Assembly (NCBI GenBank): GCA_963707015.1
Contig: CAVPOO010000021.1
Coordinates: 62,001 to 126,000, forward strand
Direction: 5' to 3'
Source of the DNA: CAVPOO01 sp963707015
GTDB lineage: Bacteria; Pseudomonadota; Gammaproteobacteria; Thiohalobacterales; Thiohalobacteraceae
DNA length: 64,000 bases
A program made the position numbers and the translations under genes. Positions 1 to 9,600 of this stretch are shown here, one piece after another. The notes below the pieces were generated by a model. It was not told the origin of the DNA. It did no database searches and was given only the letters and a program-made list of their open reading frames with translations. Each line of letters starts with the position of its first letter. Positions within the stretch are counted from its first letter, which is position 1.

Positions 1-174
1 CCCCTCGGCGTACTTGTTAGTGAGCACCGAGCCCTGCGCCTCGAGCACACGCGGGCTGGCATAGTTTTCCGATGCAATCAGTTCGATGTGCTCTTCCTGC
101 CGCCGCTGTTCACCCTGGATTGCCTTCCAGAGCTCCTCATCGAACCCGGCAATCGTCATATTTTTGCTGAACAT
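1..174 (-). CDS. glyA: Serine hydroxymethyltransferase, N-terminal part (cut by window edge)
   Basis: Only the first 58 codons are present; the gene runs off the left edge. The translation begins MFSKNMTIAGFDEELW and contains HIELIASENYASPRV, the hallmark N-terminal block of serine hydroxymethyltransferase, the PLP enzyme that interconverts serine and glycine and charges tetrahydrofolate with a one-carbon unit in the cytosol. A GAGGTGAGC stretch just upstream of the ATG is a good ribosome-binding site and fixes the start. The roughly 190 bases upstream to the next gene hold no riboswitch I recognise and only a weak TATCAT -10-like hexamer. Confidence 0.93.
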   Translation of the reverse strand, partial: MFSKNMTIAGFDEELWKAIQGEQRRQEEHIELIASENYASPRVLEAQGSVLTNKYAEG

Positions 175-368
175 GCTCACCTCTGCCCACAAACCTGAAT
201 GGATCGGCCTGCGCGATCCTGTCGAGAATGCGCAGGGATCTAAAAAGGGCATATGATACCGGATCTTGCATGCGCTTGCATAACGCAAGGTCGGCTGGGC
301 GGGGCGGGCCTGACAGCCGGTTTTCCCGCTGGCGCCTGGCGAAACCGCGCCTTATAGTAAAGAAAAAC

Positions 369-1316
369 TCAGGACGACGCGTCCAGGAAGCTGCTCACCA
401 CCGCCGTCCAGGCGGCCGCAAGGTTGTCGCGATTGTAGCCCCCTCCACCCAGCGCCGCCAGCCGTCCCTCACAGCACTCATCCGCGAGTGCGCAGAGGCG
501 CCTGGCCGCATGGGCATGCGCCGCCGCAGAATAACGCAGATGCGTGATGGGATCGCCCGCGAGGCTGTCGGCGCCACACTGGAAGAGCACAAACTCCGGC
601 CGGCCGCGACGGACGAAATCCTCCACCGCCTCCCAGACTTCAAAGAAGGCGTCATCATCCGCCTCCGGCGGCATGGGCACGTTGAGCTTGGTGCCCTGCG
701 CCGCGCCGGTACCAGTTTCTTCCCGCGCACCTGTGCCGGGATAGAGATAACGCCCGTCCTCGTGCATATCGGCAAAGATCATATCGGGATCGTTCTCGAA
801 AGCGTAGAACACGCCATCGCCGTGATGGGCATCGATGTCCACATAGGCAACCCGCCGCAGTCCATGCACCTTGCGCAGGGTCTCAATCGCCACGCCACAG
901 TCGTTGAAGACACAGAAGCCCGCCGCGCCGTCACGACGGGCGTGATGTAAGCCGGCAATGGGAACGAACACCCGCCGACAGCGCCCCTCAAGAATCTTCT
1001 GCACCCCGTCGAGCACACTGCCAACAACACAGGAGGCCGCCTCGAACACCCCCGGGAACGCGGGCGTATCACCGTAGTCCAGATAGCCTGCGCCGGTACG
1101 TGACTGAATCCGGACCCGCTCGACATACTCGGGGTGGTGAAACCGTTCGATGGCTTCGGCCGGTGCCTGAACCGGATCACAGACGGTCACCCGGGAATCA
1201 AGCCCCAGTTCACGGGCGCGGTCCCAGAACCGGTCCATGCGGTCCGGCCCAAAGGGATGTCCGTGACCGAATCCGTAACGTGCAAGTGCGTCGCCTATGT
1301 AGACGCAGACTGACAT
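369..1316 (-). CDS. Histone deacetylase-family Zn amidohydrolase
   Basis: A 315-residue arginase/deacetylase-fold protein of the bacterial HDAC-like group (AcuC, acetylpolyamine amidohydrolase and relatives). Visible landmarks in order: GLHHA with the catalytic His pair, DIDAHHGDG supplying zinc ligands, CGADSLAGDP with the other zinc Asp, and GGGGYNRDN with the transition-state Tyr. The ATG at 1316 is chosen because GGGGAGG lies 8 bases upstream; a longer frame to 1439 has no such signal. It probably removes acetyl groups from a small molecule or a protein; sequence alone cannot tell which. It is divergent from the next gene. Confidence 0.85.
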   Translation of the reverse strand: MSVCVYIGDALARYGFGHGHPFGPDRMDRFWDRARELGLDSRVTVCDPVQAPAEAIERFHHPEYVERVRIQSRTGAGYLDYGDTPAFPGVFEAASCVVGSVLDGVQKILEGRCRRVFVPIAGLHHARRDGAAGFCVFNDCGVAIETLRKVHGLRRVAYVDIDAHHGDGVFYAFENDPDMIFADMHEDGRYLYPGTGAREETGTGAAQGTKLNVPMPPEADDDAFFEVWEAVEDFVRRGRPEFVLFQCGADSLAGDPITHLRYSAAAHAHAARRLCALADECCEGRLAALGGGGYNRDNLAAAWTAVVSSFLDASS

Positions 1317-1412
1317 AGTCGGGGCCTCCCCTTGAAAACCACACCGGGCTGCCGCTCCCGGTACCGATTGCAGTATATTAGCAGCACCCCCGACCACCCA
1401 AATCAGGCCGAC

Positions 1413-2810
1413 ATGGACAGACAGACACAGGACGCACACCAGAAGGCGCTTACGTTGAATCTCGACACGAGCATATACGGAACGATCGCGGAAATCGGCG
1501 CCGGTCAGGAGACAGCCCGATGGTTCTTCAAGGTCGGCGGCGCGGCGGGCACCATTGCCAAGGCCATGTCGGCATACGACATGACGTTCAGCGACTCAAT
1601 CTATGGACGCTCGCCACGATATGTCAGCCGTGAACGCCTGCAGGCGATGCTCGATCACGAATATGACCTCATAATCGAGCGCCTGGGCGCGGCACGTGGC
1701 GCACACACCACATTTTTCGCGTTTGCCAATACCGTTGCCGCACGCAGTTTCACCCGCATTCAGGAGGGTGACGGCTGGCTGGGCATCCGTTTCCAGACCC
1801 GGCCGGAAGAGGTGCCTTCCCAGATTGACCTGCATGTGCGTCTGCAGGGCCGGGAAAATATCCAGGATCAGGAGACCCTGGGGCTGCTCGGTCTCAACCT
1901 GATTTACGGGGCCATGCGCCTGCACAGCGATCCACCGGCACTGCTCAAATCACTCCTTGACGGTCTCAACACCACACTGTTCGAGATTGACATGGTCGAT
2001 TTTTCCGGCCCGGCCTTCCGCGAAGTCGACAACCGGCTCATGGCACTGCGTCTGGTACAACTGGGTCTCAGCGGGGCCGCCCTGTTCAGGGCAGACGGCA
2101 AGGTGGTACAGCCCGCTGATGCGCTCTACAAGAAGGCCGTGCTCATCGAACGCAGCCGCTTCCGGCCGCCTACGCACCTGACGCTGAATATGCTCGACTG
2201 CGCCCAGACAGCATTCTGGAAGGAACCGGATGTGCAGGAGGAAAATGCCATCGTGCTCAGCGAGATGACGCTGCACAACCTCATGGAAGGTGGCGACATC
2301 CGGGTCGAGGACTTTCTGCACCGTGTCGGAATCCTCTGCATGCTCGGCAAGAACGTGCTGATCTCGAATTACGGTGAATTCTACCGCCTCGCCGCCTACC
2401 TGTTTCGCTATACGCGGAAACCCATAGGGATCGTGATGGGTGTTCCGATCCTGAAGGAAATCTTCAATGAAAAATATTACCAGCAGCTGGAGGGGGGCAT
2501 CCTGGAATCCTTTGGTCGCCTGTTCAAGAATGATCTTCGGCTGTATGTCTGCCCGTTCAAGGATCCCGCCAGCGGTGAGTCGACCACCGTGCACAATCTG
2601 GCCGTCGCCCCGCACTTGCGACACCTGTATCTGTATCTGCTGGAGAACGGCTTTATCAAGCCACTCGACACGATCAACGAACGCTATCTGTCCATCTTCT
2701 CCCACGAAGTACTGGCGAAGATCCGCTGCGGGGATCCGGGCTGGGAAGACGCCGTGCCTGCGCAGGTGGCCCAGATAATCAAGCAACAGAAACTCTTTCA
2801 GTATCAATGA
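1413..2810 (+). CDS. Conserved protein of unknown function, 465 aa
   Basis: A soluble-looking 465-residue protein with no signal peptide or membrane segment. It has strongly conserved-looking blocks (GAGQETARWFF, VGGAAGTIAKAMSAYDM, YVSRERLQAMLDHEYDL, ILESFGRLFKNDLRLYV). From memory, close relatives are widespread in proteobacteria and have carried unsupported labels such as TonB-dependent receptor or nicotinate-nucleotide adenylyltransferase; I see neither a plug/barrel nor a nucleotidyltransferase HxGH motif. The start at 1413 (MDRQTQDAH) matches where conservation begins; an upstream in-frame start at 1332 would lie next to the divergent gene's ribosome-binding site. No function is assigned. 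Confidence 0.8.
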   Translation: MDRQTQDAHQKALTLNLDTSIYGTIAEIGAGQETARWFFKVGGAAGTIAKAMSAYDMTFSDSIYGRSPRYVSRERLQAMLDHEYDLIIERLGAARGAHTTFFAFANTVAARSFTRIQEGDGWLGIRFQTRPEEVPSQIDLHVRLQGRENIQDQETLGLLGLNLIYGAMRLHSDPPALLKSLLDGLNTTLFEIDMVDFSGPAFREVDNRLMALRLVQLGLSGAALFRADGKVVQPADALYKKAVLIERSRFRPPTHLTLNMLDCAQTAFWKEPDVQEENAIVLSEMTLHNLMEGGDIRVEDFLHRVGILCMLGKNVLISNYGEFYRLAAYLFRYTRKPIGIVMGVPILKEIFNEKYYQQLEGGILESFGRLFKNDLRLYVCPFKDPASGESTTVHNLAVAPHLRHLYLYLLENGFIKPLDTINERYLSIFSHEVLAKIRCGDPGWEDAVPAQVAQIIKQQKLFQYQ

Positions 2811-2993
2811 ACAGGCAAGGGATCACGGCGAGACCAACGCCTGCCGGGTAGCCAGTAACGAGACCGGGATCGCCTGCGGCGCGCGGGCTCATGCGCGCGG
2901 CACGCAGCGCGGCGACGCGGACCGGTCCGGGCAAACACGCGAAGGCAATCGGGGGGCGGGCCCTGCCTGGCTCACACTGGCGCGGCCTGCCAC

Positions 2994-3002
2994 TGGTATA
3001 AT
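2994..3002 (+). promoter_or_regulatory. Extended -10 promoter of ettA
   Basis: TGGTATAAT gives a perfect sigma-70 -10 hexamer (2997-3002) with the extended TGn element, about 35 bases before the ettA start. No convincing -35 is seen, as is usual for extended -10 promoters. Transcription would begin near 3009, which rules out the in-frame ATG at 3001 as the start codon. Confidence 0.6.
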
Positions 3003-3036
3003 GGCATTCCTTATTGAAGCGACAGCAAGGTCACTG

Positions 3037-4704
3037 ATGGCACAATACGTTTACACCATGAACGGCGTGGGCAAGATCGTCCCGCCCAAGCGCGTCATCC
3101 TCAAGGATATCTACCTTTCCTTTTTCCCCGGTGCGAAGATCGGTGTGCTGGGACTGAATGGTTCCGGCAAGTCAACCCTGCTGCGCATCATGGCGGGGAT
3201 CGATACCGAGATCGAGGGTGAGGCAAGACCTCAGCCGGGGATCAAGGTGGGTTATCTGCCGCAGGAACCGCAACTCGACCCGAATAAGGATGTCCGCGGC
3301 AATGTCGAGGAGGGCCTGGGTGAAATCAAATCTGCCCAGCGGCGCCTCGACGAGGTCTATGCGGCGTATGCGGAACCGGATGCCGATTTTGACGCGCTGG
3401 CCGCGGAACAGGCACGGCTGGAAAACCTGATTCAGGCTTCGGATGCCCACAACCTCGATCGCAAACTCGAAATCGCGGCCGATGCCTTGCGGCTCCCGCC
3501 CTGGGATGCCGATGTCACCCGCTTGTCCGGGGGCGAGCGACGCCGGGTTGCCCTGTGCAAACTGCTGCTGTCGGCGCCGGACATGCTGCTCCTCGACGAG
3601 CCAACCAACCACCTGGACGCCGAATCCGTTGCCTGGCTGGAACATTTTCTGGACGAATACCCGGGCACCGTGGTCGCCGTCACACACGATCGGTACTTCC
3701 TGGACAATGTCGCCGGCTGGATCCTGGAACTCGATCGCGGACATGGTATTCCCTGGGAGGGCAACTATTCCTCCTGGCTCGAGCAGAAGGAAAAACGCCT
3801 GGAGATGGAGGAACGCCAGGAATCTGCCCATCAACGTGCGATCAAAGCGGAGCTGGAATGGGTCCGTTCCAATCCGAAGGGTCGTCATGCGAAAAGCAAG
3901 GCACGCATTGCACGCTTCGAGGAACTCCAGTCACAGGAATTCCAGACACGCAACGAGACGCGTGAGATCTACATTCCACCTGGTCCGAGACTGGGTGATC
4001 TGGTGGTGGAGGCAAGCAAGCTGCGCAAGGCCTTCGGCGAGCGGGTACTGATTGACGACCTGTCGTTCAACCTGCCGCGTGGCGGCATCGTCGGCATCAT
4101 CGGGCCGAACGGCGCCGGCAAGACCACCCTGTTCCGGATGCTTGTCGGTGACGAGCGACCCGATGCAGGCGAACTGCGCATTGGCGACACGGTGGAACTG
4201 GCCTATGTTGACCAGTCCCGCGATGCGCTTGCCGCGGATAAAACGGTCTGGCAAGAGATCTCGGACAGCCAGGACATCATCCGCGTAGGCCGCTACGAAA
4301 CGCCGTCCCGGTCTTACGTCGCCCGTTTTAACTTCGCGGGACCCGATCAGCAGAAACGCGTCGGCGATCTGTCCGGTGGCGAACGCAACCGTGTGCACCT
4401 GGCAAAACTCCTGAAGCGTGGCGGCAATGTGCTGCTGCTGGACGAGCCCACCAATGACCTTGATGTGGAAACCCTGCGCGCCCTTGAAGACGCGCTGCTC
4501 AACTTCCCCGGCTGCATCCTGGTCACCTCACACGATCGCTGGTTTCTCGATCGTATCGCGACACATATTCTCGCCTTCGAGGGTGACAGCAAAGTGGTCT
4601 GGTTTGAAGGAAACTACGCCGACTACGAGGCGGATCGCAAGCGGCGCCTGGGTGACGAGGCCGAACAGCCGCACCGTATCAGGTACAAGCGGCTCGCCTC
4701 CTGA
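3037..4704 (+). CDS. ettA: Energy-dependent translational throttle protein EttA (ABC-F)
   Basis: A 555-residue ABC-F protein, exactly the E. coli EttA length. Two ATP-binding cassettes are visible: Walker A GLNGSGKST and GPNGAGKTT, signature LSGGERRRV and LSGGERNRV, and Walker B LLLDEPTNHLD and LLLDEPTNDLD, with a charged linker between them (near residues 245-300). It has no transmembrane domain. EttA binds the ribosomal E site and gates entry into elongation according to ATP/ADP state. The start MAQYVYTMNG is used because it matches the family and lies downstream of the promoter at 2994-3002, with AGCAAGG before it. A second ABC-F paralogue of the YbiT type lies at 39157-40722. Confidence 0.95.
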   Translation: MAQYVYTMNGVGKIVPPKRVILKDIYLSFFPGAKIGVLGLNGSGKSTLLRIMAGIDTEIEGEARPQPGIKVGYLPQEPQLDPNKDVRGNVEEGLGEIKSAQRRLDEVYAAYAEPDADFDALAAEQARLENLIQASDAHNLDRKLEIAADALRLPPWDADVTRLSGGERRRVALCKLLLSAPDMLLLDEPTNHLDAESVAWLEHFLDEYPGTVVAVTHDRYFLDNVAGWILELDRGHGIPWEGNYSSWLEQKEKRLEMEERQESAHQRAIKAELEWVRSNPKGRHAKSKARIARFEELQSQEFQTRNETREIYIPPGPRLGDLVVEASKLRKAFGERVLIDDLSFNLPRGGIVGIIGPNGAGKTTLFRMLVGDERPDAGELRIGDTVELAYVDQSRDALAADKTVWQEISDSQDIIRVGRYETPSRSYVARFNFAGPDQQKRVGDLSGGERNRVHLAKLLKRGGNVLLLDEPTNDLDVETLRALEDALLNFPGCILVTSHDRWFLDRIATHILAFEGDSKVVWFEGNYADYEADRKRRLGDEAEQPHRIRYKRLAS

Positions 4705-4831
4705 CGCATGTTCTCCCGGGCTAGCCTGGCAGGCGGCTGAAAAAGTCTCAGGGCGCCGCCAGGCAAGGCACCGATCGGCGAAAAAGCGCGGTGGCGCGAA
4801 CCGCCACCTCACGCATTTGGCAGGGCAGACG

Positions 4832-5443
4832 TCAGGAGGCGCTCAGTATCCTGGCCGATTGAGGCCTGGCGCGTTGACTGCGCTGCCACCAGACCCGCAC
4901 CCCCAGTAATGCCAGCAGCACGGTGGCATAGATCACCGGCTCGCGGATATCGGCCTTGACCAGCCACAGGAAATGCAGCACACCCAGCACCGGCACAACA
5001 TAGGCGAGCTGGTGCAGGCGCTTCCAGTTCTTTCCCAGTCGCTTCATCATGCACTGGTTCGATGTTGCCGCAAGCGGAACCAGAAAGGCGAAACCCAGCA
5101 TCCCGACGGTGACAAAAGGCCGCTTTGCGATATCCTGCAGAATTTCACCCCAGTCGAAGAACTGATCCAGCCAGAGATAGGTGACCAGATGCAGGCTCGC
5201 ATAGAAAAACGCAAACAGGCCGAGCATACGCCGAACACGAACCGGCCAGGTCCAGCCCGACAGGCGCCGCAATGGCGTCATTGCCAGGGTAATGAGCAAC
5301 AGACGCAGGGTCCAGTCACCGGTGCGGTGGGTGACTGCCTCGATGGGGTTCGCGCCGAGCTGGCCGGCCAGGCCCTGCCAGATCAGCCACAGCAGTGGCA
5401 ACAGGCACAGCGTGAACACCGCAGGTTTGACAGAACGGTGCAT
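4832..5443 (-). CDS. msrQ: Heme-binding membrane subunit MsrQ
   Basis: A 203-residue polytopic inner-membrane protein of the ferric-reductase-like fold, with hydrophobic segments across its length and a HLVTYLWLDQFFDW block typical of MsrQ (YedZ). It binds b heme and passes electrons from the respiratory chain or flavin reductase to MsrP. It starts 25 bases after the msrP stop, with AGGA upstream of the ATG, so the two form an operon. Its length agrees with the E. coli protein (about 211). Confidence 0.93.
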   Translation of the reverse strand: MHRSVKPAVFTLCLLPLLWLIWQGLAGQLGANPIEAVTHRTGDWTLRLLLITLAMTPLRRLSGWTWPVRVRRMLGLFAFFYASLHLVTYLWLDQFFDWGEILQDIAKRPFVTVGMLGFAFLVPLAATSNQCMMKRLGKNWKRLHQLAYVVPVLGVLHFLWLVKADIREPVIYATVLLALLGVRVWWQRSQRARPQSARILSAS

Positions 5444-5468
5444 GTAGTCAGTCCTGAAGCACTCTGAC

Positions 5469-6419
5469 CTAGAAGTACGTTTTCAGGTCCATACCCGTGT
5501 AGAGCTGCGCAACCTGCTCGGCGTAGCCGTTGAACATCCGCGTATCGCGTTTGAAGAATTCTCCTATCCGCCGCTCCCGCTTCTGACTCCAGCGGGGATG
5601 GTCCACCTTCGGATTCACGTTCGAGTAGAAGCCGTATTCTCTGGGCCCTGCGCGCATCCAGCTGCTCGTCGGTTGCGCCTCGACGAAACGGATACTGACG
5701 ATGGACTTGATGCTCTTGAAGCCATACTTCCAGGGCACGATGAGCCGCAGGGGCGCTCCGTTCTGATTGGGAAGGACCTGACCATAAAGTCCCACTGCGA
5801 GAAGGGTGAGCGGGTGCATCGCCTCATCCATGCGCAGGCCTTCGACGTAGGGCCATTTGAGAACCTGGCGACGTTGTCCTGGCATCTGTTTGGGGTCATG
5901 GAGCGTGACGAATTCGACGTATTTGGCCTTCGCGGTGGGTTCAAAACGCTTGATCAGATCGCCGAGCGGGAAACCGACCCAGGGAACCACCATGGACCAG
6001 CCCTCCACACAGCGCAGCCGATAAATGCGTTCCTCGAAAGCATGCGGCCTGAGGATGTCTTCCAGGGTATAGCTGCCTGGCCTTGCCACCTGCCCTTCGA
6101 TCGACACAGACCATGGGTCCGTCCGCAGGCTCTGCGCGTGCCGTGCCGGATCGCTTTTGTCAGTGCCAAATTCATAGAAATTGTTGTAGCTGGTGACATC
6201 ATCGAAGGGCGTCTGCGCCTCGTCGGTGCTCAACGGGCTCTTGGCGAGCCCGACAAAAGACTGCTCCCCCGGCGCCGGCAGCATAGCGCTGAATACCGAG
6301 GGACTGAGCGCCGCGCCCGCCAGGCCGATGCCGGTCGCCAGAAAGCGCCTGCGGTCACGGTAGACAGTCTCGGGAGTTATTTCGGAGGGCGCTATGTCCA
6401 GCGGGGGTTTGATGATCAT
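5469..6419 (-). CDS. msrP: Periplasmic methionine-sulfoxide reductase catalytic subunit MsrP
   Basis: A molybdopterin enzyme that repairs oxidised methionines in periplasmic proteins. The N terminus has a Tat signal (RDRRRFLATGIGLAGAAL), as expected for a folded Mo-cofactor protein. The Mo-ligand cysteine lies in YRLRCVEGWSMVVPW, and downstream blocks PWKYGFKSIKSIVS and NPKVDHPRWSQ match MsrP closely. The ATG at 6419 (MIIKPPLD, 316 aa) is preferred; a GTG at 6461 would add 14 residues, and neither has a clear Shine-Dalgarno. It is operonic with msrQ. Confidence 0.94.
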   Translation of the reverse strand: MIIKPPLDIAPSEITPETVYRDRRRFLATGIGLAGAALSPSVFSAMLPAPGEQSFVGLAKSPLSTDEAQTPFDDVTSYNNFYEFGTDKSDPARHAQSLRTDPWSVSIEGQVARPGSYTLEDILRPHAFEERIYRLRCVEGWSMVVPWVGFPLGDLIKRFEPTAKAKYVEFVTLHDPKQMPGQRRQVLKWPYVEGLRMDEAMHPLTLLAVGLYGQVLPNQNGAPLRLIVPWKYGFKSIKSIVSIRFVEAQPTSSWMRAGPREYGFYSNVNPKVDHPRWSQKRERRIGEFFKRDTRMFNGYAEQVAQLYTGMDLKTYF

Positions 6420-6592
6420 GGGATTCGATGCTTGCTGGGCGGAACGGTCAGCGTCCCGCACCCGTGTCTCGAGCAGTGAGACCCCCTATTCCTGCGGGAG
6501 TTCCGCCCCTGGCAGAACGTGTCGTTGATTCAAGCCGCAGAAGGCATCCGCGCGGCAGCGTACCCATCCCCATCGGCGACGCCTGCCGCCTG

Positions 6593-6662
6593 TCTTCCGT
6601 ATTCTGTATTCTGTATTCTGTATTCTAAATTCTGAATTCTGGATACTGTCTTCTGTCTTCCG
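6593..6662 (+). repeat. Heptanucleotide array A, 10 units, behind purL
   Basis: Ten contiguous 7-mers following NNTTCTG: TCTTCCG, TATTCTG x3, TATTCTA, AATTCTG x2, GATACTG, TCTTCTG, TCTTCCG. The array ends 13 bases from the purL stop codon (purL is on the minus strand), so in the purL transcript it reads as CAGAATA-type repeats right after the stop. Two related arrays lie at 35391-35486 and 50327-50459, also at minus-strand gene ends. Confidence 0.95.
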
Positions 6663-6675
6663 AACGCCAGCTCTA

Positions 6676-9600
6676 CTACCCCACCCATACACGCGCATTG
6701 CGGAACATCCGCATCCAGGGTCCATCCTCGCCCCAGTCGTCGGGATGCCACGAGTTCTGCACCGCACGGAAGACCCGTTCGGGGTGCGGCATCATGATCG
6801 TAAAGCGTCCGTCACGCGTGGTCAGGCCGGTAATACCCTGTTCGGAACCGTTGGGATTCGCGGGATAACTTTCCGCCGGCTGCCCGCGATTGTCCACGTA
6901 GCGTAGTGCGACCTGTCTGGCAGAGAGCGCCTTGCGGGCACCCCCACCCTCGCCAAAGGCAACCCGCCCCTCGCCGTGCGCGACGGCGATCGGCAATCGG
7001 GAACCCCCCATGCCCGCCAGCAGGAGCGACGGCGAGTCAAGGATCTCAACCAGGGAAAAACGCGCCTCGAACTGTTCACTGGCGTTACGCACGAATCGTG
7101 GCCAGAGCTCTGCACCGGGAATCAGTTCCGCAAGGCCGGAGAACATCTGGCAACCGTTGCAGACACCCAGCCCGAAGCTGTCATCGCGCGCGAAGAACGC
7201 CTCAAACTCATCCCGCGCCCGCGGACTGAAGAGAATCGACTTTGCCCAGCCCTGCCCGGCGCCCAGCACGTCGCCGTAGGAGAAGCCTCCACAGGCCACG
7301 ATGCCCTTGAAGTTTGCCAGTGACACCCGCGCCTCCAGAATATCGCTCATGTGCACATCGTGGCACTCAAAACCGGCGCGGTGAAAAGCTGCCGCCATTT
7401 CGATCTGGCCGTTGACACCCTGCTCACGAAGGATGGCAATGGCGGGACGTGTTCCCTTCGCCACCAGCGCCGCGGCGACATCCTCCTCCGGGTCAAAGCG
7501 CAGATCGCTGTTGACACCGGGATCGGCGCTGTCGAGCAGCGCATCAAATTCTTCCAGCGCGGCCTGCGAATTGTCACGCAGTGCCTGCATGCGATAGGTC
7601 GTTTCACTCCAGGCCCGCTGAAGTTCGACACGTGCCTCATCCAGCAAGACTTTTCCCTCACATCGCAACCGCAGTCGGTCATCATCGGCCAGGGTACCGA
7701 TCACATGGCTGTGCCGACCCAGCCCGAGCTCACGCAGGGTCTGCAGCACGGTGTCGGTATCACAATGTCTCACCTGTAGGACCGCGCCAAGTTCCTCGCT
7801 GAACAGCACTGCGACCGGATCGTCACCGAGATCATCCAGCACGATATCGAGGCCCAGGTGACCGGCGAAGGCCATTTCGCACAGCGTAACCCAGAGTCCG
7901 CCATCGGAACGGTCATGGAAGGCAAGCAGGTAGTCCATGTCGTTCAGATCCTGAATCGCCTCAAAAAAGGCCTGCAGGGCCTGGGGGTCATCGAGATCCG
8001 GCGCGTGATGACCCACCTGTTTGTACACCTGAGCCAGCGCCGATCCGGCAAGCCGGTTACGGCCCTTGCCCAGATCGATCAGGATCAGGTCGCTGTCCCC
8101 CAGGTCGTTACGAAGCTGCGGCGTCAGTGTCCGCCGGACATCCTGTACCGGGGCGAAGGCACTGATGATCAGTGACAAGGGGGCGGTTACCGTATGCGAC
8201 TCACCGGCCTCTTCCCAGACTGATTTCATGGAGAGCGAATCCTTGCCAACCGGGATCGCAATACCCAGGGCCGGACAGAGCTGTTCACTGACGGCCTGCA
8301 CGGTATCGAATAGTCCCGCGTCCTCGCCGGGGTGACCGGCCGACGCCATCCAGTTGGCAGACAAGCGAATGTTTTTCAGTGCCCCGATATTGGCCGCAGC
8401 CATATTGGTGAGCGCCTCGCCTACCGCCATGCGCCCCGCGGCGGGCGGGTCGACCAGTGCAATCGGGGCGCGCTCCCCCATTGCCATGGCCTCGCCTGTG
8501 TAACCGTGATAGTCGCTGCTCGTTACCGCCACATCCGCGACCGGAACCTGCCAGGGACCCACCATCTGATCGCGCGTCACCAACCCGGTGACCGACCGGT
8601 CGCCAATCGTGATCAGAAAGGTCTTGTTGGCGACAGTCGGTAAGCGCAGGACACGGTAAGCGGCCTCTCTGAGGTCCAGCGCGCCTGTTTCGATGTCCGG
8701 CTTTTGAAACCATCGGTGATGGACGTCGCGCAGCATCTTGGGCGGTTTCCCAAGCAGCAGAGACAAGGGGATGTCGACAGGTGTATTGTCGAAATAGCCA
8801 TCACCCACGATGAGATTCGGGTCTTCGGTGACTTCTCCCACGACCTCGTAGGGACACCTTTCCCGCTCACAGATGGCCTGAAACTGCGCCAGGCGCTCCG
8901 GCGCGATCGCCAGTACATAGCGCTCCTGAGATTCATTGCACCAGATCTGCATGGGTGACATGCCGGGATCGTCGTTCGGCAGGTTACGCAGCTCGAACCG
9001 ACCGCCCCGACCGCTGTCGTTCACGAGTTCGGGCAGGGCATTGGACACACCGCCGGCACCGACATCATGAATCGATACGATCGGGTTGAACGCACCCAGC
9101 GCCCAGCAGCGGTCGATTACCTCCTGGGCCCGGCGCTGGATTTCCGGGTTGCCGCGCTGCACCGAGGCGAAATCGAGGTCCTCCGCACTGCGGCCACTTG
9201 CCATGCTCGATGCCGCCCCGCCGCCAAGTCCAATGAGCATGGACGGCCCACCCAGCACGACAACCGGAGCGCCTACCGGAATATTGTGCTTCTCGACGTG
9301 CCCGCCGCGCACCGTGCCGTAACCACCGGCGATCATGATGGGCTTGTGGTAGCCGCGCACCTCCATGCCCTCCGGCCCCGGCACGGTCTCCTCGAAGGTC
9401 CGGAAATAGCCACACAGATTGGGGCGGCCAAATTCATTGTTGAAGGCCGCGGCGCCGAGCGGCCCCTCGATCATGATCTCCAGCGCCGACGCAATGCGCG
9501 ACGGTTTGCCATGGTCCGTCTCCCAGGGCTGTTCAAACCCCGGAATACGCAGATTGGACACCGAGAAACCGGCCAGGCCCGCCTTGGGTTTACCGCCACG

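Noticed and set aside
175..368. Riboswitch upstream of glyA
   Set aside because: No glycine, SAM or THF riboswitch core could be recognised; only a good ribosome-binding site and a weak -10-like hexamer.
4724..4800. GC-rich imperfect hairpin with CTGAAAAAGTC after ettA
   Set aside because: It resembles dispersed repeat remnants and could be a poor terminator, but the stem needs bulges and there is no second copy in the window.
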